Below, piece by piece: positions 15,581 to 24,376 of a DNA stretch of 64,000 nt. A program made the translations under genes and the position numbers. The stretch comes from Mycobacterium ahvazicum. Lineage in GTDB: Bacteria > Actinomycetota > Actinomycetes > Mycobacteriales > Mycobacteriaceae. The stretch is taken from NCBI RefSeq assembly GCF_900176255.2, contig NZ_FXEG02000005.1:1124629-1188628 (forward strand), in the 5' to 3' direction. The number at the start of each line of letters is the position of its first letter. Position 1 is the first letter of the stretch. The notes below the pieces were generated by a model. It saw only the letters and a list, made by a program, of their open reading frames with translations. It did not search any database and was not told where the DNA came from.

Positions 15581-17572
15581 ATGCGCAACGCGCTGGCCAG
15601 CCTCGGCCAGATGTTGGCGGCGGTGCTGGTGGCAGCCGTCGTTTCGGTGGCCTCGCTGATCGCCATCGCGCGGGTCCAGTGGCCCGCCTTCCCGTCGTCG
15701 AACCAGCTGCACGCGCTGACCACCGTCGGCCAGGTCGGTTGCCTGATCGGGCTGCTCGGCGCCGGTTGGCTGTGGCGGCGGGCCGGCCGGTGGCGGTGGG
15801 TCGCCCAGCTTTGCGGGCTGGTGTTCGTGTCGGCGTTTTCCGTCGTGACGTTGGGCATGCCCCTGGGAGCGACCAAGTTGTATCTGTTCGGCATCTCCGT
15901 CGATCAGCAGTTCCGCACCGAGTACCTGACACGCCTGGCCGACAGCCCCGCCCTGCACGACATGACCTATCTCGGGCTGCCGTCGTTCTACCCGCCGGGC
16001 TGGTTCTGGATCGGCGGGCGCGCGGCGGCGCTGACCGGGATGCCGGCGTGGGAGTTGTTCAAGCCGTGGGCGATCACCTCGATCACCATCGCCATCGCGG
16101 TTGCGCTGGTGCTGTGGTGGCGGATGATCCGGTTCGAGTACGCGCTGATCGTCACCACCGCGACCGCGGCGGTGACGCTGGCCTACAGCTCGCCGGAGCC
16201 CTACACCGCGATGATCACCGTGCTGCTGCCGCCGGTGCTGGTGCTGGCGTGGTCGGGCCTGCGCGCCGGCGAGCGCTCCCCGGGCACCGGACGCCCGGTT
16301 GGCGGGGCGCCCGAGCCCGAAAGCCCGGCCAGCCGGGCAGTGGGCGAAGAGGGGGACCGGCCGCGGGCTCAAGGGTGGGCCGCGGTCGTCGGCGCCGGGT
16401 TGTTCCTCGGCTTCACCGCGACCTGGTACTCGCTGCTGTTCGGCTACACCGCGTTCACGATCGCGCTGATGACGCTGGTGCTGGCCGTCTCACGCTGGCG
16501 GGCGGCCGGCTGGAAAGCCGCGCTCGACCCGCTGCGCCGGATCGCCGTCATTGCGGGCATCGCCGCCGCCATCGCGGCAACCACCTGGCTGCCGTTCCTG
16601 ATACGGGCGGCGAGCAATCCGGTCAGCAACAGCGGCAGCGCGTTTCACTACCTCCCAGCCGACGGCGCCGAGCTGACCTTCCCGATGCTGCAGTTCTCGC
16701 TGCTCGGAGCGATCTGCATGCTCGGCACGCTGTGGCTGGTCGTGCGCACGCGAGCGTCCACGCGTGCGGGCGCGCTGACGATCGGCGTGCTGGCCATCTA
16801 CCTTTGGTCGCTGCTGTCGATGCTGACCACACTGGCGCGCACCACGCTGCTGTCGTTCCGGCTACAGCCGACGCTGAGCGTGCTGCTGGTGGCCGCCGGG
16901 GTGTTCGGCTTCATCGAGGCCACGCTTGCCCTCCACGAACGCGGCGGGGCCTGGGAAAGGGCGACCATCCCGGTGGCCGGCGCGATCGGGATGACCGCCA
17001 CCATCGCCTTCAGCCAAGACATTCCCGACGTGCTGCGCCCGGACCTGACCATCGCCTACACCGACACCGACGGACACGGCCAGCGCGGCGACCGGCGCCC
17101 GCCGGGTGCCGAGAAGTTCTACTCCGCCATCGACACCGCCATCACGGCAGTCACCGGCAAGCCGCGGGATCAGACCGTGGTGCTGACCGCCGACTACAGC
17201 TTCCTGTCCTACTACCCCTACTGGGGCTTCCAGGGGCTGACGTCGCACTATGCCAATCCCCTGGCGCAGTTCGACTTACGGGCCGCGCAGATCAAGAAGT
17301 GGTCCAGCCTGACGAGTCCCGACGAGTTCCTGCACGCGCTGGACACCTCGCCGTGGCCACCGCCGACGGTGTTTCTGATGCGCCGGGGCGCGAACAACAC
17401 CTACACGCTGCGGCTCGCCGAGGACGTTTACCCCAACCAGCCCAACGTGCGTCGCTACACCGTCGACCTGCGGGCCGCCCTGTTCGACGACCCGCGATTC
17501 GCCGTGCAAAGCGTCGGCCCGTTTGTGCTGGCCATCCGCCGGCCACTGGCCCAACCCGCGGCAGGACGCTGA
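15581..17572 (+). CDS. aftA: Arabinofuranosyltransferase AftA (Rv3792)
   Basis: AftA transfers the first arabinofuranosyl residue from decaprenyl-phosphoryl-arabinose to the galactan chain on the outer face of the membrane. The 663-residue GT-C protein has about 11 hydrophobic segments and a C-terminal extracytoplasmic domain of about 190 residues. It is longer than the M. tuberculosis protein (about 643) mainly because of a polar Pro/Glu/Gly-rich loop around residues 227-260 (encoded near 16260-16380). ATG 15581 lies 2 bp after dprE2. The frame from 15497 overlaps dprE2 and is rejected as the start. The stop TGA overlaps the embC ATG by 1 bp. Confidence 0.94.
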   Translation: MRNALASLGQMLAAVLVAAVVSVASLIAIARVQWPAFPSSNQLHALTTVGQVGCLIGLLGAGWLWRRAGRWRWVAQLCGLVFVSAFSVVTLGMPLGATKLYLFGISVDQQFRTEYLTRLADSPALHDMTYLGLPSFYPPGWFWIGGRAAALTGMPAWELFKPWAITSITIAIAVALVLWWRMIRFEYALIVTTATAAVTLAYSSPEPYTAMITVLLPPVLVLAWSGLRAGERSPGTGRPVGGAPEPESPASRAVGEEGDRPRAQGWAAVVGAGLFLGFTATWYSLLFGYTAFTIALMTLVLAVSRWRAAGWKAALDPLRRIAVIAGIAAAIAATTWLPFLIRAASNPVSNSGSAFHYLPADGAELTFPMLQFSLLGAICMLGTLWLVVRTRASTRAGALTIGVLAIYLWSLLSMLTTLARTTLLSFRLQPTLSVLLVAAGVFGFIEATLALHERGGAWERATIPVAGAIGMTATIAFSQDIPDVLRPDLTIAYTDTDGHGQRGDRRPPGAEKFYSAIDTAITAVTGKPRDQTVVLTADYSFLSYYPYWGFQGLTSHYANPLAQFDLRAAQIKKWSSLTSPDEFLHALDTSPWPPPTVFLMRRGANNTYTLRLAEDVYPNQPNVRRYTVDLRAALFDDPRFAVQSVGPFVLAIRRPLAQPAAGR

Positions 17573-20500
17573 TGGCGACCGACACCGCGCGCGACTTGGC
17601 CGAAGAACTACCATCTAGGTCCGTGAAGGGAGCGGGAGCAAGGCACCGGACCGCTCGCATCGTGGCCGTCGTCGCCGGTCTGCTCGGAGCGCTGCTAGCG
17701 ATCGCCACACCGCTGCTGCCGGTCAACCAAACCACCGCCCAGCTCAACTGGCCGCAGAACGGCACCTTCCAAAGCGTCGAAGCGCCGCTGATCGGCTATG
17801 TGGCCACCGAGTTGAACATCTCCGTCCCGTGTCAGGCCGCCGCTGGGCTGATCGGACCGCAGAGCGCCGGCAAGACAGTGCTGTTGTCGACGGTGCCCAA
17901 GCAGGCTCCGAAGGCCATCGACCGGGGGCTGCTGATCCAGCGCGCCAACGACGAGCTGGTGCTGATCGTCCGCAATGTCCCGGTCGTGGTCGCGCCGCTC
18001 AGCCAGGTCCTCAGTCCGGCCTGCCAGCGCCTGACCTTCACCGCGCATGCCGACCGGGTCACCGCAGAATTCGTCGGCCTGAGCTACGGACCCAACGCCG
18101 AACACCCCGGCTCCCCGCTGCGCGGGGAGAAGAGCGGCTACGACTTCCGGCCGCAGATCGTCGGCGTGTTCACCGACCTGTCCGGGCCGGCGCCGCCGGG
18201 CCTGAGCTTCTCGGCGACCGTCGACACGCGCTACAGCAGCAGCCCCACACCGCTGAAGATGGCCGCGATGATCCTCGGCGTCGTGCTGACCGCCGTCGCG
18301 CTGATCGCCCTGCACGTGCTCGACACCGCCGACGGCACCAGGCACCGCCGCTTCCTGCCGTCGCGGTGGTGGTCGATCGGCGGGCTCGACGCGCTCGTGA
18401 TCGCCGTGCTGGTGTGGTGGCACTTCGTCGGCGCCAACACCTCCGACGACGGCTACATCCTGACCATGGCCCGGGTCTCCGAACATGCCGGTTACATGGC
18501 CAACTACTACCGGTGGCTGGGCACGCCCGAAGCGCCGTTCGGGTGGTACTACGACCTGCTGGCGATTTGGGCGCACGTCAGCACCAGTAGCGTCTGGATG
18601 CGGCTGCCCACCCTGGCGATGGCCCTGACCTGCTGGTGGGCGATCAGCCGTGAGGTCATCCCCCGGCTGGGCCACGCCGTGAAGACCAACCGCGCGGCGG
18701 CGTGGACGGCCGCGGGGCTGTTCCTGGCGACGTGGTTGCCGCTCGACAACGGGCTGCGGCCGGAACCGATCATCGCCCTGGGCATCCTGCTCACCTGGTG
18801 CTCGGTCGAGCGGGCGGTGGCCACCAACCGGCTGCTGCCGGTGGCGATCGCTTGCATCATCGGCGCGCTGACCCTGTTCTCCGGGCCGACCGGCATTGCG
18901 TCCATCGGCGCCCTGCTGGTGGCGGTCGGGCCGTTGCGCACCATCATCCACCGCAGATCCCGACAGTTCGGGGCGCTGCCGCTGCTGGCGCCCATTGCGG
19001 CCGCGGCCACCGTCACGATCATCCTGATCTTCCGCGACCAGACCCTGGCCGGCGAACTGCAGGCGACCGCGCTCAAACGTGCCCTCGGGCCGAGCCTGAG
19101 CTGGTTCGACGAGCACATCCGTTACGAGCGGCTGTTCATGGCCAGCCCCGACGGATCGGTCGCCCGCCGCTTCGCGGTGCTGGCGGTGCTGCTCGCGCTG
19201 GGCATCACGGTGGCAATGTCGTTGCGCAAGGGCCGAATTCCTGGCACCGCGGCCGGACCGAGCCGCCGCATCGTCGGCATCACGATCATCTCGTTCCTCG
19301 CGATGATGTTCACCCCGACCAAGTGGACCCACCACTTCGGCGTGTTCGCCGGGCTGGCCGGCTCGCTGGGCGCGTTGGCGGCGGTCGCGGTCACCGGGGT
19401 GGCGATGCGCTCGCGCCGCAACCGCACCGTGTTCTCCGCGACCGTGCTGTTCCTGGTGGCGATGTCGTTCGCCAGCGTCAACGGCTGGTGGTACGTCTCC
19501 AATTTCGGTGTGCCATGGTCGAATGCATTCCCGGCGTGGCACTACGCGTTCGCGACCGTCCTGCTCGGGCTGACGCTGGTGGTGCTGTTGCTGGCGGCGT
19601 GGTTCCATTTCGTGTCTCCCGACGGGCCATCCGGTGGACCACCGAAGACCCGCAGTCGGGCGCGGATGTCCGCAATCGTCCAGTCCCCGTTGGCAATTGC
19701 GGCGTGGGCACTGGTGACATTCGAGGTCGTCTCACTGACGCTGGCGATGACCGGCCAATACCCCGCCTGGTCGGTGGGCCGGTCCAACCTGGAGGCATTG
19801 ACCGGCAAGTCCTGCGGCCTGGCCGAGGACGTCATGGTGGAGCAGGATCCCAACGCCGGCATGCTGTCGCCGATGTCGGGCCCGGTGGGCGACGCGCTGG
19901 GCGCCGGACTGTCAGAAGCCTTCACGCCCAACGGTATTCCCGCCGACGTCTCGGCCGACCCGGTTATGGAGCGTCCGGGTGACCGCAGCTTCGTCAACGA
20001 AGACGGTAAGACGACCACCAGTGAGGCCGGCACCGAGGGCGGTACCAGCGCCGCGCCCGGAGTCAACGGCTCGCGCGCCCAGCTGCCCTACAACCTTGAT
20101 CCGGCGCATACTCCGGTGCTGGGCAGCTGGCGGCCTGGCATCCAGGTGCCCGCCGTGCTTCGCTCCGGGTGGTACCGGTTGCCGCCGCGCGACAAGGCCG
20201 GTCCGCTACTGGTGGTCTCGGCGGCCGGCCGGTTCGATCCCCGCGAGGTGCAGATGCAGTGGGCTACCGACGACCAGGCGGCCAGCGGACACCCGGGTGG
20301 GTCGTTCCAGTTCTTCGATGTCGGCGCCTCCCCCGCGTGGCGCAATCTGCGGATGCCGATGTCATGGATTCCGGAGAACGCGACCCAGGTCCGCCTGATC
20401 GCCAACGACGAAGATCTGGCGCCGCAGCACTGGATCGCGGTCACCCCGCCGCGGATTCCCCAGCTGCACACGCTGCAGCAGGTGGTGGGCTCGGCGGACC

Positions 20501-20847
20501 CGGTGTTCCTGGACTGGCTGGTGGGTTTGGCATTCCCGTGCCAGCGGCCGTTCGGCCATCAAAACGGTGTCGACGAGACACCCAAGTGGCGGATTCTGCC
20601 GGATCGGTTTGGCGCCGAGGCCAATTCGCCGGTGATGGACAACAACGGCGGTGGGCCACTGGGTGTCACCGAGTTGCTGGTGAAGGCGACCACGATTTCC
20701 ACCTACCTCAAGGACGACTGGTCGCGCGACTGGGGCTCGCTGCAGCGCCTGACGCCGTACTACTCCAATGCCCAGCCCGCCCGTCTGCAGTTGGGCACGG
20801 CGACGCGCAGTGGCCTGTGGGACCCGGCTCCGCTTCGCCGGGGCTAG
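17572..20847 (+). CDS. embC: Arabinosyltransferase EmbC (Rv3793)
   Basis: EmbC extends the arabinan of lipoarabinomannan using decaprenyl-phosphoryl-arabinose. The 1091-residue GT53 (GT-C) protein has a first transmembrane helix at about 27-47, an extracytoplasmic N-terminal domain, a multi-helix core and a C-terminal carbohydrate-binding domain (from about residue 720). The catalytic acidic motif is FVGANTSDDGYILTMARV (Asp pair). FTPTKWTHHFG is the second signature of the family, and WNLVPP-type loops are diverged. ATG 17572 overlaps the aftA stop (TGATG). The same frame is open far upstream inside aftA, but that is a shadow. Embs are targets of ethambutol. Confidence 0.96.
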   Translation: MATDTARDLAEELPSRSVKGAGARHRTARIVAVVAGLLGALLAIATPLLPVNQTTAQLNWPQNGTFQSVEAPLIGYVATELNISVPCQAAAGLIGPQSAGKTVLLSTVPKQAPKAIDRGLLIQRANDELVLIVRNVPVVVAPLSQVLSPACQRLTFTAHADRVTAEFVGLSYGPNAEHPGSPLRGEKSGYDFRPQIVGVFTDLSGPAPPGLSFSATVDTRYSSSPTPLKMAAMILGVVLTAVALIALHVLDTADGTRHRRFLPSRWWSIGGLDALVIAVLVWWHFVGANTSDDGYILTMARVSEHAGYMANYYRWLGTPEAPFGWYYDLLAIWAHVSTSSVWMRLPTLAMALTCWWAISREVIPRLGHAVKTNRAAAWTAAGLFLATWLPLDNGLRPEPIIALGILLTWCSVERAVATNRLLPVAIACIIGALTLFSGPTGIASIGALLVAVGPLRTIIHRRSRQFGALPLLAPIAAAATVTIILIFRDQTLAGELQATALKRALGPSLSWFDEHIRYERLFMASPDGSVARRFAVLAVLLALGITVAMSLRKGRIPGTAAGPSRRIVGITIISFLAMMFTPTKWTHHFGVFAGLAGSLGALAAVAVTGVAMRSRRNRTVFSATVLFLVAMSFASVNGWWYVSNFGVPWSNAFPAWHYAFATVLLGLTLVVLLLAAWFHFVSPDGPSGGPPKTRSRARMSAIVQSPLAIAAWALVTFEVVSLTLAMTGQYPAWSVGRSNLEALTGKSCGLAEDVMVEQDPNAGMLSPMSGPVGDALGAGLSEAFTPNGIPADVSADPVMERPGDRSFVNEDGKTTTSEAGTEGGTSAAPGVNGSRAQLPYNLDPAHTPVLGSWRPGIQVPAVLRSGWYRLPPRDKAGPLLVVSAAGRFDPREVQMQWATDDQAASGHPGGSFQFFDVGASPAWRNLRMPMSWIPENATQVRLIANDEDLAPQHWIAVTPPRIPQLHTLQQVVGSADPVFLDWLVGLAFPCQRPFGHQNGVDETPKWRILPDRFGAEANSPVMDNNGGGPLGVTELLVKATTISTYLKDDWSRDWGSLQRLTPYYSNAQPARLQLGTATRSGLWDPAPLRRG

Positions 20848-21198
20848 TCACAGCCCCGGCAGGCAGTTGATGAAGGGGATGCAGGGCGGCGACGGCGGCC
20901 GCGGCGGCGGGAACCCTTCGATGATGGTCGAGTTGGTCACCGGGCTGTTCTGATCGAAATACCAAGGGTGACAAACGCTTCGGTCCCAGTTGGGCATGTT
21001 CTTCATGATCGGTGAGCCCGGGCACCATTGATAGGTGCAGCTGTTCGTCGGGGTTGGGACGGTGCCACCGTCCTGACACACCATTGGGGCGGGCTGAGCC
21101 TGGCCGATTCCCGCGGCCAAGCCCAACCCAGCGACGGCGAATCCGCCCGACAGCACCGCCCCGGCGAGTACTCGTTTCATGGTGAAGTTCACGTTCAT
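20848..21198 (-). CDS. Small secreted cysteine-containing protein, paralogue A
   Basis: The 116-residue precursor has a signal peptide (MKRVLAGAVLSGGFAVAGLG..., cleavage about GIGQA-QPAP). The mature protein contains CTYQWCPGSPIMKNMPNWDRSVCHPWYFD and a Pro-rich tail ending PPCIPFINCLPGL. The WCPG...WD..VCH core recurs in many small mycobacterial exported proteins of unknown function, including the next gene upstream. Six Cys in the mature part suggest disulfides. The start is uncertain: ATG 21198 or ATG 21180, neither with a strong ribosome-binding site. It converges with embC directly (stop codons adjacent). Confidence 0.7.
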   Translation of the reverse strand: MNVNFTMKRVLAGAVLSGGFAVAGLGLAAGIGQAQPAPMVCQDGGTVPTPTNSCTYQWCPGSPIMKNMPNWDRSVCHPWYFDQNSPVTNSTIIEGFPPPRPPSPPCIPFINCLPGL

Positions 21199-21239
21199 GT
21201 CGCCAGTGCATCCGGTCAACAGCGCTACCGATCCCACAT

Positions 21240-21464
21240 TCAGCGGCGGCCGGGCGCGGGACCCTCGGCGATTTGGCCGCCGGAAAGCTGGTGGTATTGG
21301 TGGCAGACGGTCATGTCCCAGGTGAGCCCGGGGGAAGCGGGCATCGCGTCCCCGGGGCACCAGTACTGAGGCCCATCGGAGGTCGCGAACACGGCCAAGC
21401 CCAGCCCCGCAGCCGAAACGCCACCCGCCACCACCGCCCCGGCAATAATCCGCGTCCAGTTCAT
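21240..21464 (-). CDS. Small secreted cysteine-containing protein, paralogue B
   Basis: This 74-residue precursor starts with a hydrophobic segment (MNWTRIIAGAVVAGGVSAAGLGLAV). Its exported part reads YWCPGDAMPASPGLTWDMTVCHQYHQL. It shares the WCPG-x(n)-WD-x2-VCH core with the gene 41 bp downstream, so the two are tandem paralogues of different length. AAAGGAA before ATG 21464 is a good ribosome-binding site. Function unknown; the two cysteines probably pair. Confidence 0.72.
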   Translation of the reverse strand: MNWTRIIAGAVVAGGVSAAGLGLAVFATSDGPQYWCPGDAMPASPGLTWDMTVCHQYHQLSGGQIAEGPAPGRR

Positions 21465-21657
21465 GATCGATTCCTTTGCGCTTTTGTCGCCGTCGGCTTG
21501 TGCGACTCTTTCTTGGTTTGTTTGCCGACGCCGGTAGTCTCACGCGCGCCGCTTGCCGGGTCTTTGCGAGATCCTTGCAAAATTCATGTGCCCGTGACCT
21601 GGGCATTCGATGTTCTGGGGGTGCCGCGCAGGCATTGCCCTTCGCGGTAGGTAAGCG

Positions 21658-21690
21658 TAGACTTACGGTTCGTGATGACTTACCAAGTCG
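21658..21690. promoter_or_regulatory. Predicted ArsR promoter/operator
   Basis: TAGACT (21658-21663) fits a -10 box, 8 nt before GTG 21672. It lies inside the inverted repeat GTAAG-6-CTTAC (21651-21666). GACTTAC recurs 17 bp on (21677-21683) within the palindrome GACTTACCAAGTC. Overlap of these repeats with the promoter and start suggests autorepression by the ArsR protein. Confidence 0.45.
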
Positions 21691-21998
21691 ATGGTGACGC
21701 GTGGGTCGCCCTGGCGGATCGCACCCGTCGGGCAATCATGGAGCGCCTTGCGCACGGTCCGTCGGCCGTCGGGGAACTGGCCCGGGATCTACCCGTCAGC
21801 CGCCCGGCCGTTTCACAGCACCTCAAGGTGCTCAAATGCGCCGGCTTGGTGCGTGACCAGGCGGCGGGGACCCGCCGCGTCTACCAGCTCGACCCGACAG
21901 GCCTAGATGCGATGCGCGCCGAGCTGGACCGGTTCTGGACCCAAGCCCTGGCCAACTACGCGGCCAAATTCCCCGAGATCGAAGGACAGGAGTCATGA
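21672..21998 (+). CDS. ArsR-family winged-helix regulator
   Basis: The 108-residue protein is a one-domain winged helix-turn-helix repressor: ALADRTRRAIMERLAHGPSAVGELA, then LPVSRPAVSQHLKVLKCAGLV (recognition helix) and the wing QAAGTRRVYQLDPTGL. The C-terminal helix contains FWTQALANYAAKF. No CxC or other metal-binding cysteine motif is present; the only Cys is in LKCAGL. It belongs to the SRPBCC-associated ArsR group and not to classical metal sensors. GTG 21672 or ATG 21675 can serve as start. Its stop overlaps the next ATG (ATGA), so the regulator and the SRPBCC gene are co-translated. Confidence 0.9.
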   Translation: MMTYQVDGDAWVALADRTRRAIMERLAHGPSAVGELARDLPVSRPAVSQHLKVLKCAGLVRDQAAGTRRVYQLDPTGLDAMRAELDRFWTQALANYAAKFPEIEGQES

Positions 21999-22480
21999 CC
22001 CAGCCGCGAAGATCCGAGATTCAGCATCAGGTCATCGTCGACGCCCCGATCGAGCGTGCGTTCGCCGTCTTCACCGAGCAGTTCGGTGACTTCAAACCAC
22101 GTGAGCACAACCTACTCGCGGTCCCGATCGCCGAGACGGTATTCGAAACCCACCCGGGCGGGCACATATACGACCGCGGCGTCGACGGCACCGAGTGCCG
22201 ATGGGCGCGCGTGCTGGCCTACGAACCCCCGCACCGGCAGTTGTTCACCTGGGACATCAGTCCGTCCTGGCAACCGGAAGCCGACCAGTCACGAACCAGC
22301 GAGGTCGAGGTGCGTTTCACCGCGGAGTCCGAAACACGCACGCGTGTCGAGCTCGAGCACCGCCACCTCGACCGGCACGGCCCCGGCTGGCAGTCGGTTG
22401 CCGACGGAGTCGACGGCGAGGCCGGGTGGCCGTTGTACCTGCAGCGCTACGTCGGCCTCACCGCCGGAGTACGGGAATGA
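21995..22480 (+). CDS. SRPBCC / AHSA1-like (Hsp90 ATPase activator homologue) protein
   Basis: The 161-residue protein has the START/SRPBCC helix-grip fold of the AHA1 family. Signs are the opening QHQVIVDAPIERAFAVFTEQFGDFKP, GGHIYDRGVDGTECRWARVLAYEPPHRQLFTWDI and VELEHRHLDRHGPGW. Such proteins bind small hydrophobic ligands or have unknown roles, and often lie beside ArsR genes as here. It overlaps the ArsR gene by 4 bp and the following gene by 4 bp, forming a three-gene unit. Confidence 0.88.
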   Translation: MTQPRRSEIQHQVIVDAPIERAFAVFTEQFGDFKPREHNLLAVPIAETVFETHPGGHIYDRGVDGTECRWARVLAYEPPHRQLFTWDISPSWQPEADQSRTSEVEVRFTAESETRTRVELEHRHLDRHGPGWQSVADGVDGEAGWPLYLQRYVGLTAGVRE

Positions 22481-23103
22481 CCGCCCCGTCCATGATGAGC
22501 ATGGCCCACGACGAGCGGGCCGACCTTGCGGATTTCCTGACCACGTTGTCACCGCAGGACTGGGAGACGCCGAGCCTGTGCTCCAGGTGGACCGTCAAAG
22601 ACGTTGTCGCACATGTGATCAGCTACGAGGAGCTCGGCATGGTCGGGCTGTTGAAGCGTTTCGCGAAGGGGCGGGTGGTCCGGGCCAATCAGGTGGGGGT
22701 CGACGAATTCGCCGTGTTGAGCACCCAGCAACTGCTCGTATTTCTGCGCAGCCACCTCCAACCGCGGGGATTGACAGCGGGTTTCGGCGGCATGATCGCC
22801 CTCGTCGACGGCACGATCCATCACCAGGACATCCGCCGGTCGCTGGGTCGGCCCCGCAGTGTGCCGGCCGAACGGCTGAAGCGGGTGCTCGGCCTGGTGC
22901 CGGGAAACCCACGCCTGGGCGCGGGCCGGCGGATCAGGGGGCTGCGGCTGCGGGCCAGCGATGTCGACTGGACCCACGGCAGCGGCCCCGAGGTCACCGG
23001 CCCGGGTGAGGCCCTGCTGATGGCGATGGCCGGGCGCCGGGCGGCACTGGCCGACCTCGACGGCCCCGGCTGCGCGACACTGGCGGCAAGGCTACCCGAA
23101 TAA
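22477..23103 (+). CDS. Maleylpyruvate isomerase / DinB-like mycothiol-dependent family protein
   Basis: The 208-residue protein belongs to the TIGR03083 family (mycothiol-dependent maleylpyruvate isomerase-like, DinB-type four-helix bundle): DFLTTLSPQDWETPSLCSRWTVKDVVAHVISYEEL near the N-terminus and GTIHHQDIRRSLG in the middle. The histidines of the family metal site can be seen (VAHVIS, IHHQD). These proteins use mycothiol in thiol transfer or isomerisation; the substrate here is unknown. ATG 22477 overlaps the SRPBCC stop (ATGA). The frame from 22195 is an overlap shadow. The stop is 3 bp from the convergent embR. Confidence 0.85.
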   Translation: MTAPSMMSMAHDERADLADFLTTLSPQDWETPSLCSRWTVKDVVAHVISYEELGMVGLLKRFAKGRVVRANQVGVDEFAVLSTQQLLVFLRSHLQPRGLTAGFGGMIALVDGTIHHQDIRRSLGRPRSVPAERLKRVLGLVPGNPRLGAGRRIRGLRLRASDVDWTHGSGPEVTGPGEALLMAMAGRRAALADLDGPGCATLAARLPE

Positions 23104-23106
23104 CGG

Positions 23107-24240
23107 CTATTCCGAACGTATTTCGACGGTGAACTCTCGGCTGCCGATCTTGATGTGATCGCCGTCGCCAAGGACAACGCTGCCGCGGACGCGCTTGCCC
23201 TGCACCTCGATGCCATTGGTGGAGCGCAGATCGGTGATTACGAAACCGGTTCCGCTGTCGGTGATCACGGCGTGATAGCGGCTGACGTCGTTGTCGTCGA
23301 GGACGATGTCGTTGTCCATGAAACGCCCGATCCGGGTGGTCGCGTCGTGGAGCCGGTACTGGCTTCCGGCCTTGTCGCGCAACAACACAACGACCGACCC
23401 GTCGGTCGGAATCGGGGCAGACTCGACGACGGGCGCGTCGACGCTGACCTTCAGGGTGGTCAGGGCCGCCCGGGTGCGCGGCGGCGGTTCCTGGCGCAGG
23501 ATGCGCTCATGCAGCTCAGTGACCGTCGGCCCGGGATCGATGCCGAGCCCCTCGGCCAGTGCCGTCTTCAGTCGCCGATACGCACCCAGGGCGTCGGATT
23601 GCCGCTCGGTCATGTAGTAGGCGGTCATCAATTGCGCCCACACCGGTTCCCGGTACGGATACTCGGCGGTGATCGCCTCGAGCTCACCGATGACGGATTC
23701 GGCGCGCCCGCAGGCGATTTCTGCCTGGGCGCGGGCGGTGTGGACGGCGACCTTCTCTTCGATCAGCGCAGTGGCGAACGCGTCGACGAAGGCGAACTCG
23801 CGCAGGTCGTCGAGGACCGGCCCGCGCCACTGGCTCAGCGCGGCGGACAGGTGGCTGCCGGCGTCCTCGAACCGGCCCGCGGCGGCGGCCTGGGTGCCCG
23901 CCGCCTTCTCGGTGCTGAAGCGGCCGAGGTCGCAGTCGGCGTCGGCGATGCTGAGCTGGTAACCGGGCGGGACGCTCGCCAGCATCTGCTCGGCCTCGGC
24001 GGTGCGCAACAGCCGCCGCAGGTTGGACACATGGGACTGGATGCTGATCCGCGCGGCCGGCACCGGATCCTCGTCCCAGACCGCGCCGATCAACGAGTCG
24101 ACGGACACCGGCCGGTTGCGGTTGATCACCAGCATCGCCAGGACGGCGCGTTGCTTCGGTGCGCCCAGATTCAGCCGGGTGTCGTTGGCGGTCACCTGCA
24201 AGGGACCCAACACACCGAACCGCAGACCTGAGGCCGTCAT
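23107..24240 (-). CDS. embR: EmbR-type SARP regulator with FHA domain
   Basis: The 377-residue protein has three parts: an N-terminal OmpR-like winged helix of the SARP/AfsR type (LRFGVLGPLQV...LGAPKQRAVLAMLVI, about residues 6-100), a bacterial transcriptional activation domain (about 105-250), and a C-terminal FHA domain (about 285-370: TRIGRFMDNDIVLDD, VSRYHAVIT, DLRSTNGIEVQG). This matches M. tuberculosis EmbR (Rv1267c), whose FHA domain binds phosphorylated PknH and which activates embCAB. In M. tuberculosis it maps elsewhere; in M. avium embR is next to embA. Here it is divergent from embA with 136 bp between, so it can act directly on that promoter. Confidence 0.88.
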   Translation of the reverse strand: MTASGLRFGVLGPLQVTANDTRLNLGAPKQRAVLAMLVINRNRPVSVDSLIGAVWDEDPVPAARISIQSHVSNLRRLLRTAEAEQMLASVPPGYQLSIADADCDLGRFSTEKAAGTQAAAAGRFEDAGSHLSAALSQWRGPVLDDLREFAFVDAFATALIEEKVAVHTARAQAEIACGRAESVIGELEAITAEYPYREPVWAQLMTAYYMTERQSDALGAYRRLKTALAEGLGIDPGPTVTELHERILRQEPPPRTRAALTTLKVSVDAPVVESAPIPTDGSVVVLLRDKAGSQYRLHDATTRIGRFMDNDIVLDDNDVSRYHAVITDSGTGFVITDLRSTNGIEVQGKRVRGSVVLGDGDHIKIGSREFTVEIRSE

Positions 24241-24376
24241 CGCAGTAAATGGTTTCAGACCTGGCCGGAGAAAGGTATGAATCCTCGAACGTGCGCGGCA
24301 CTTACCGCGGCAACCGGCCCGTTGCGCGGCCCCGCATCCTCAACCGACAAAGGTGCGTCGCTTACCATCGAACCCC
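24241..24376. promoter_or_regulatory. embR-embA divergent promoter region
   Basis: The 136-bp region contains TACCAT at 24363-24368, which fits a -10 box for embA and is followed by 8 nt and GTG 24377. That makes embA a probable leaderless message. In M. tuberculosis, ethambutol-resistance mutations upstream of embA cluster 11-16 nt before the start, the same place as this box. No obvious ribosome-binding site precedes embA. Confidence 0.55.

Noticed and set aside
17695..19608. Long minus-strand open frame opposite embC
   Set aside because: Low-complexity antisense shadow of a recognised arabinosyltransferase.
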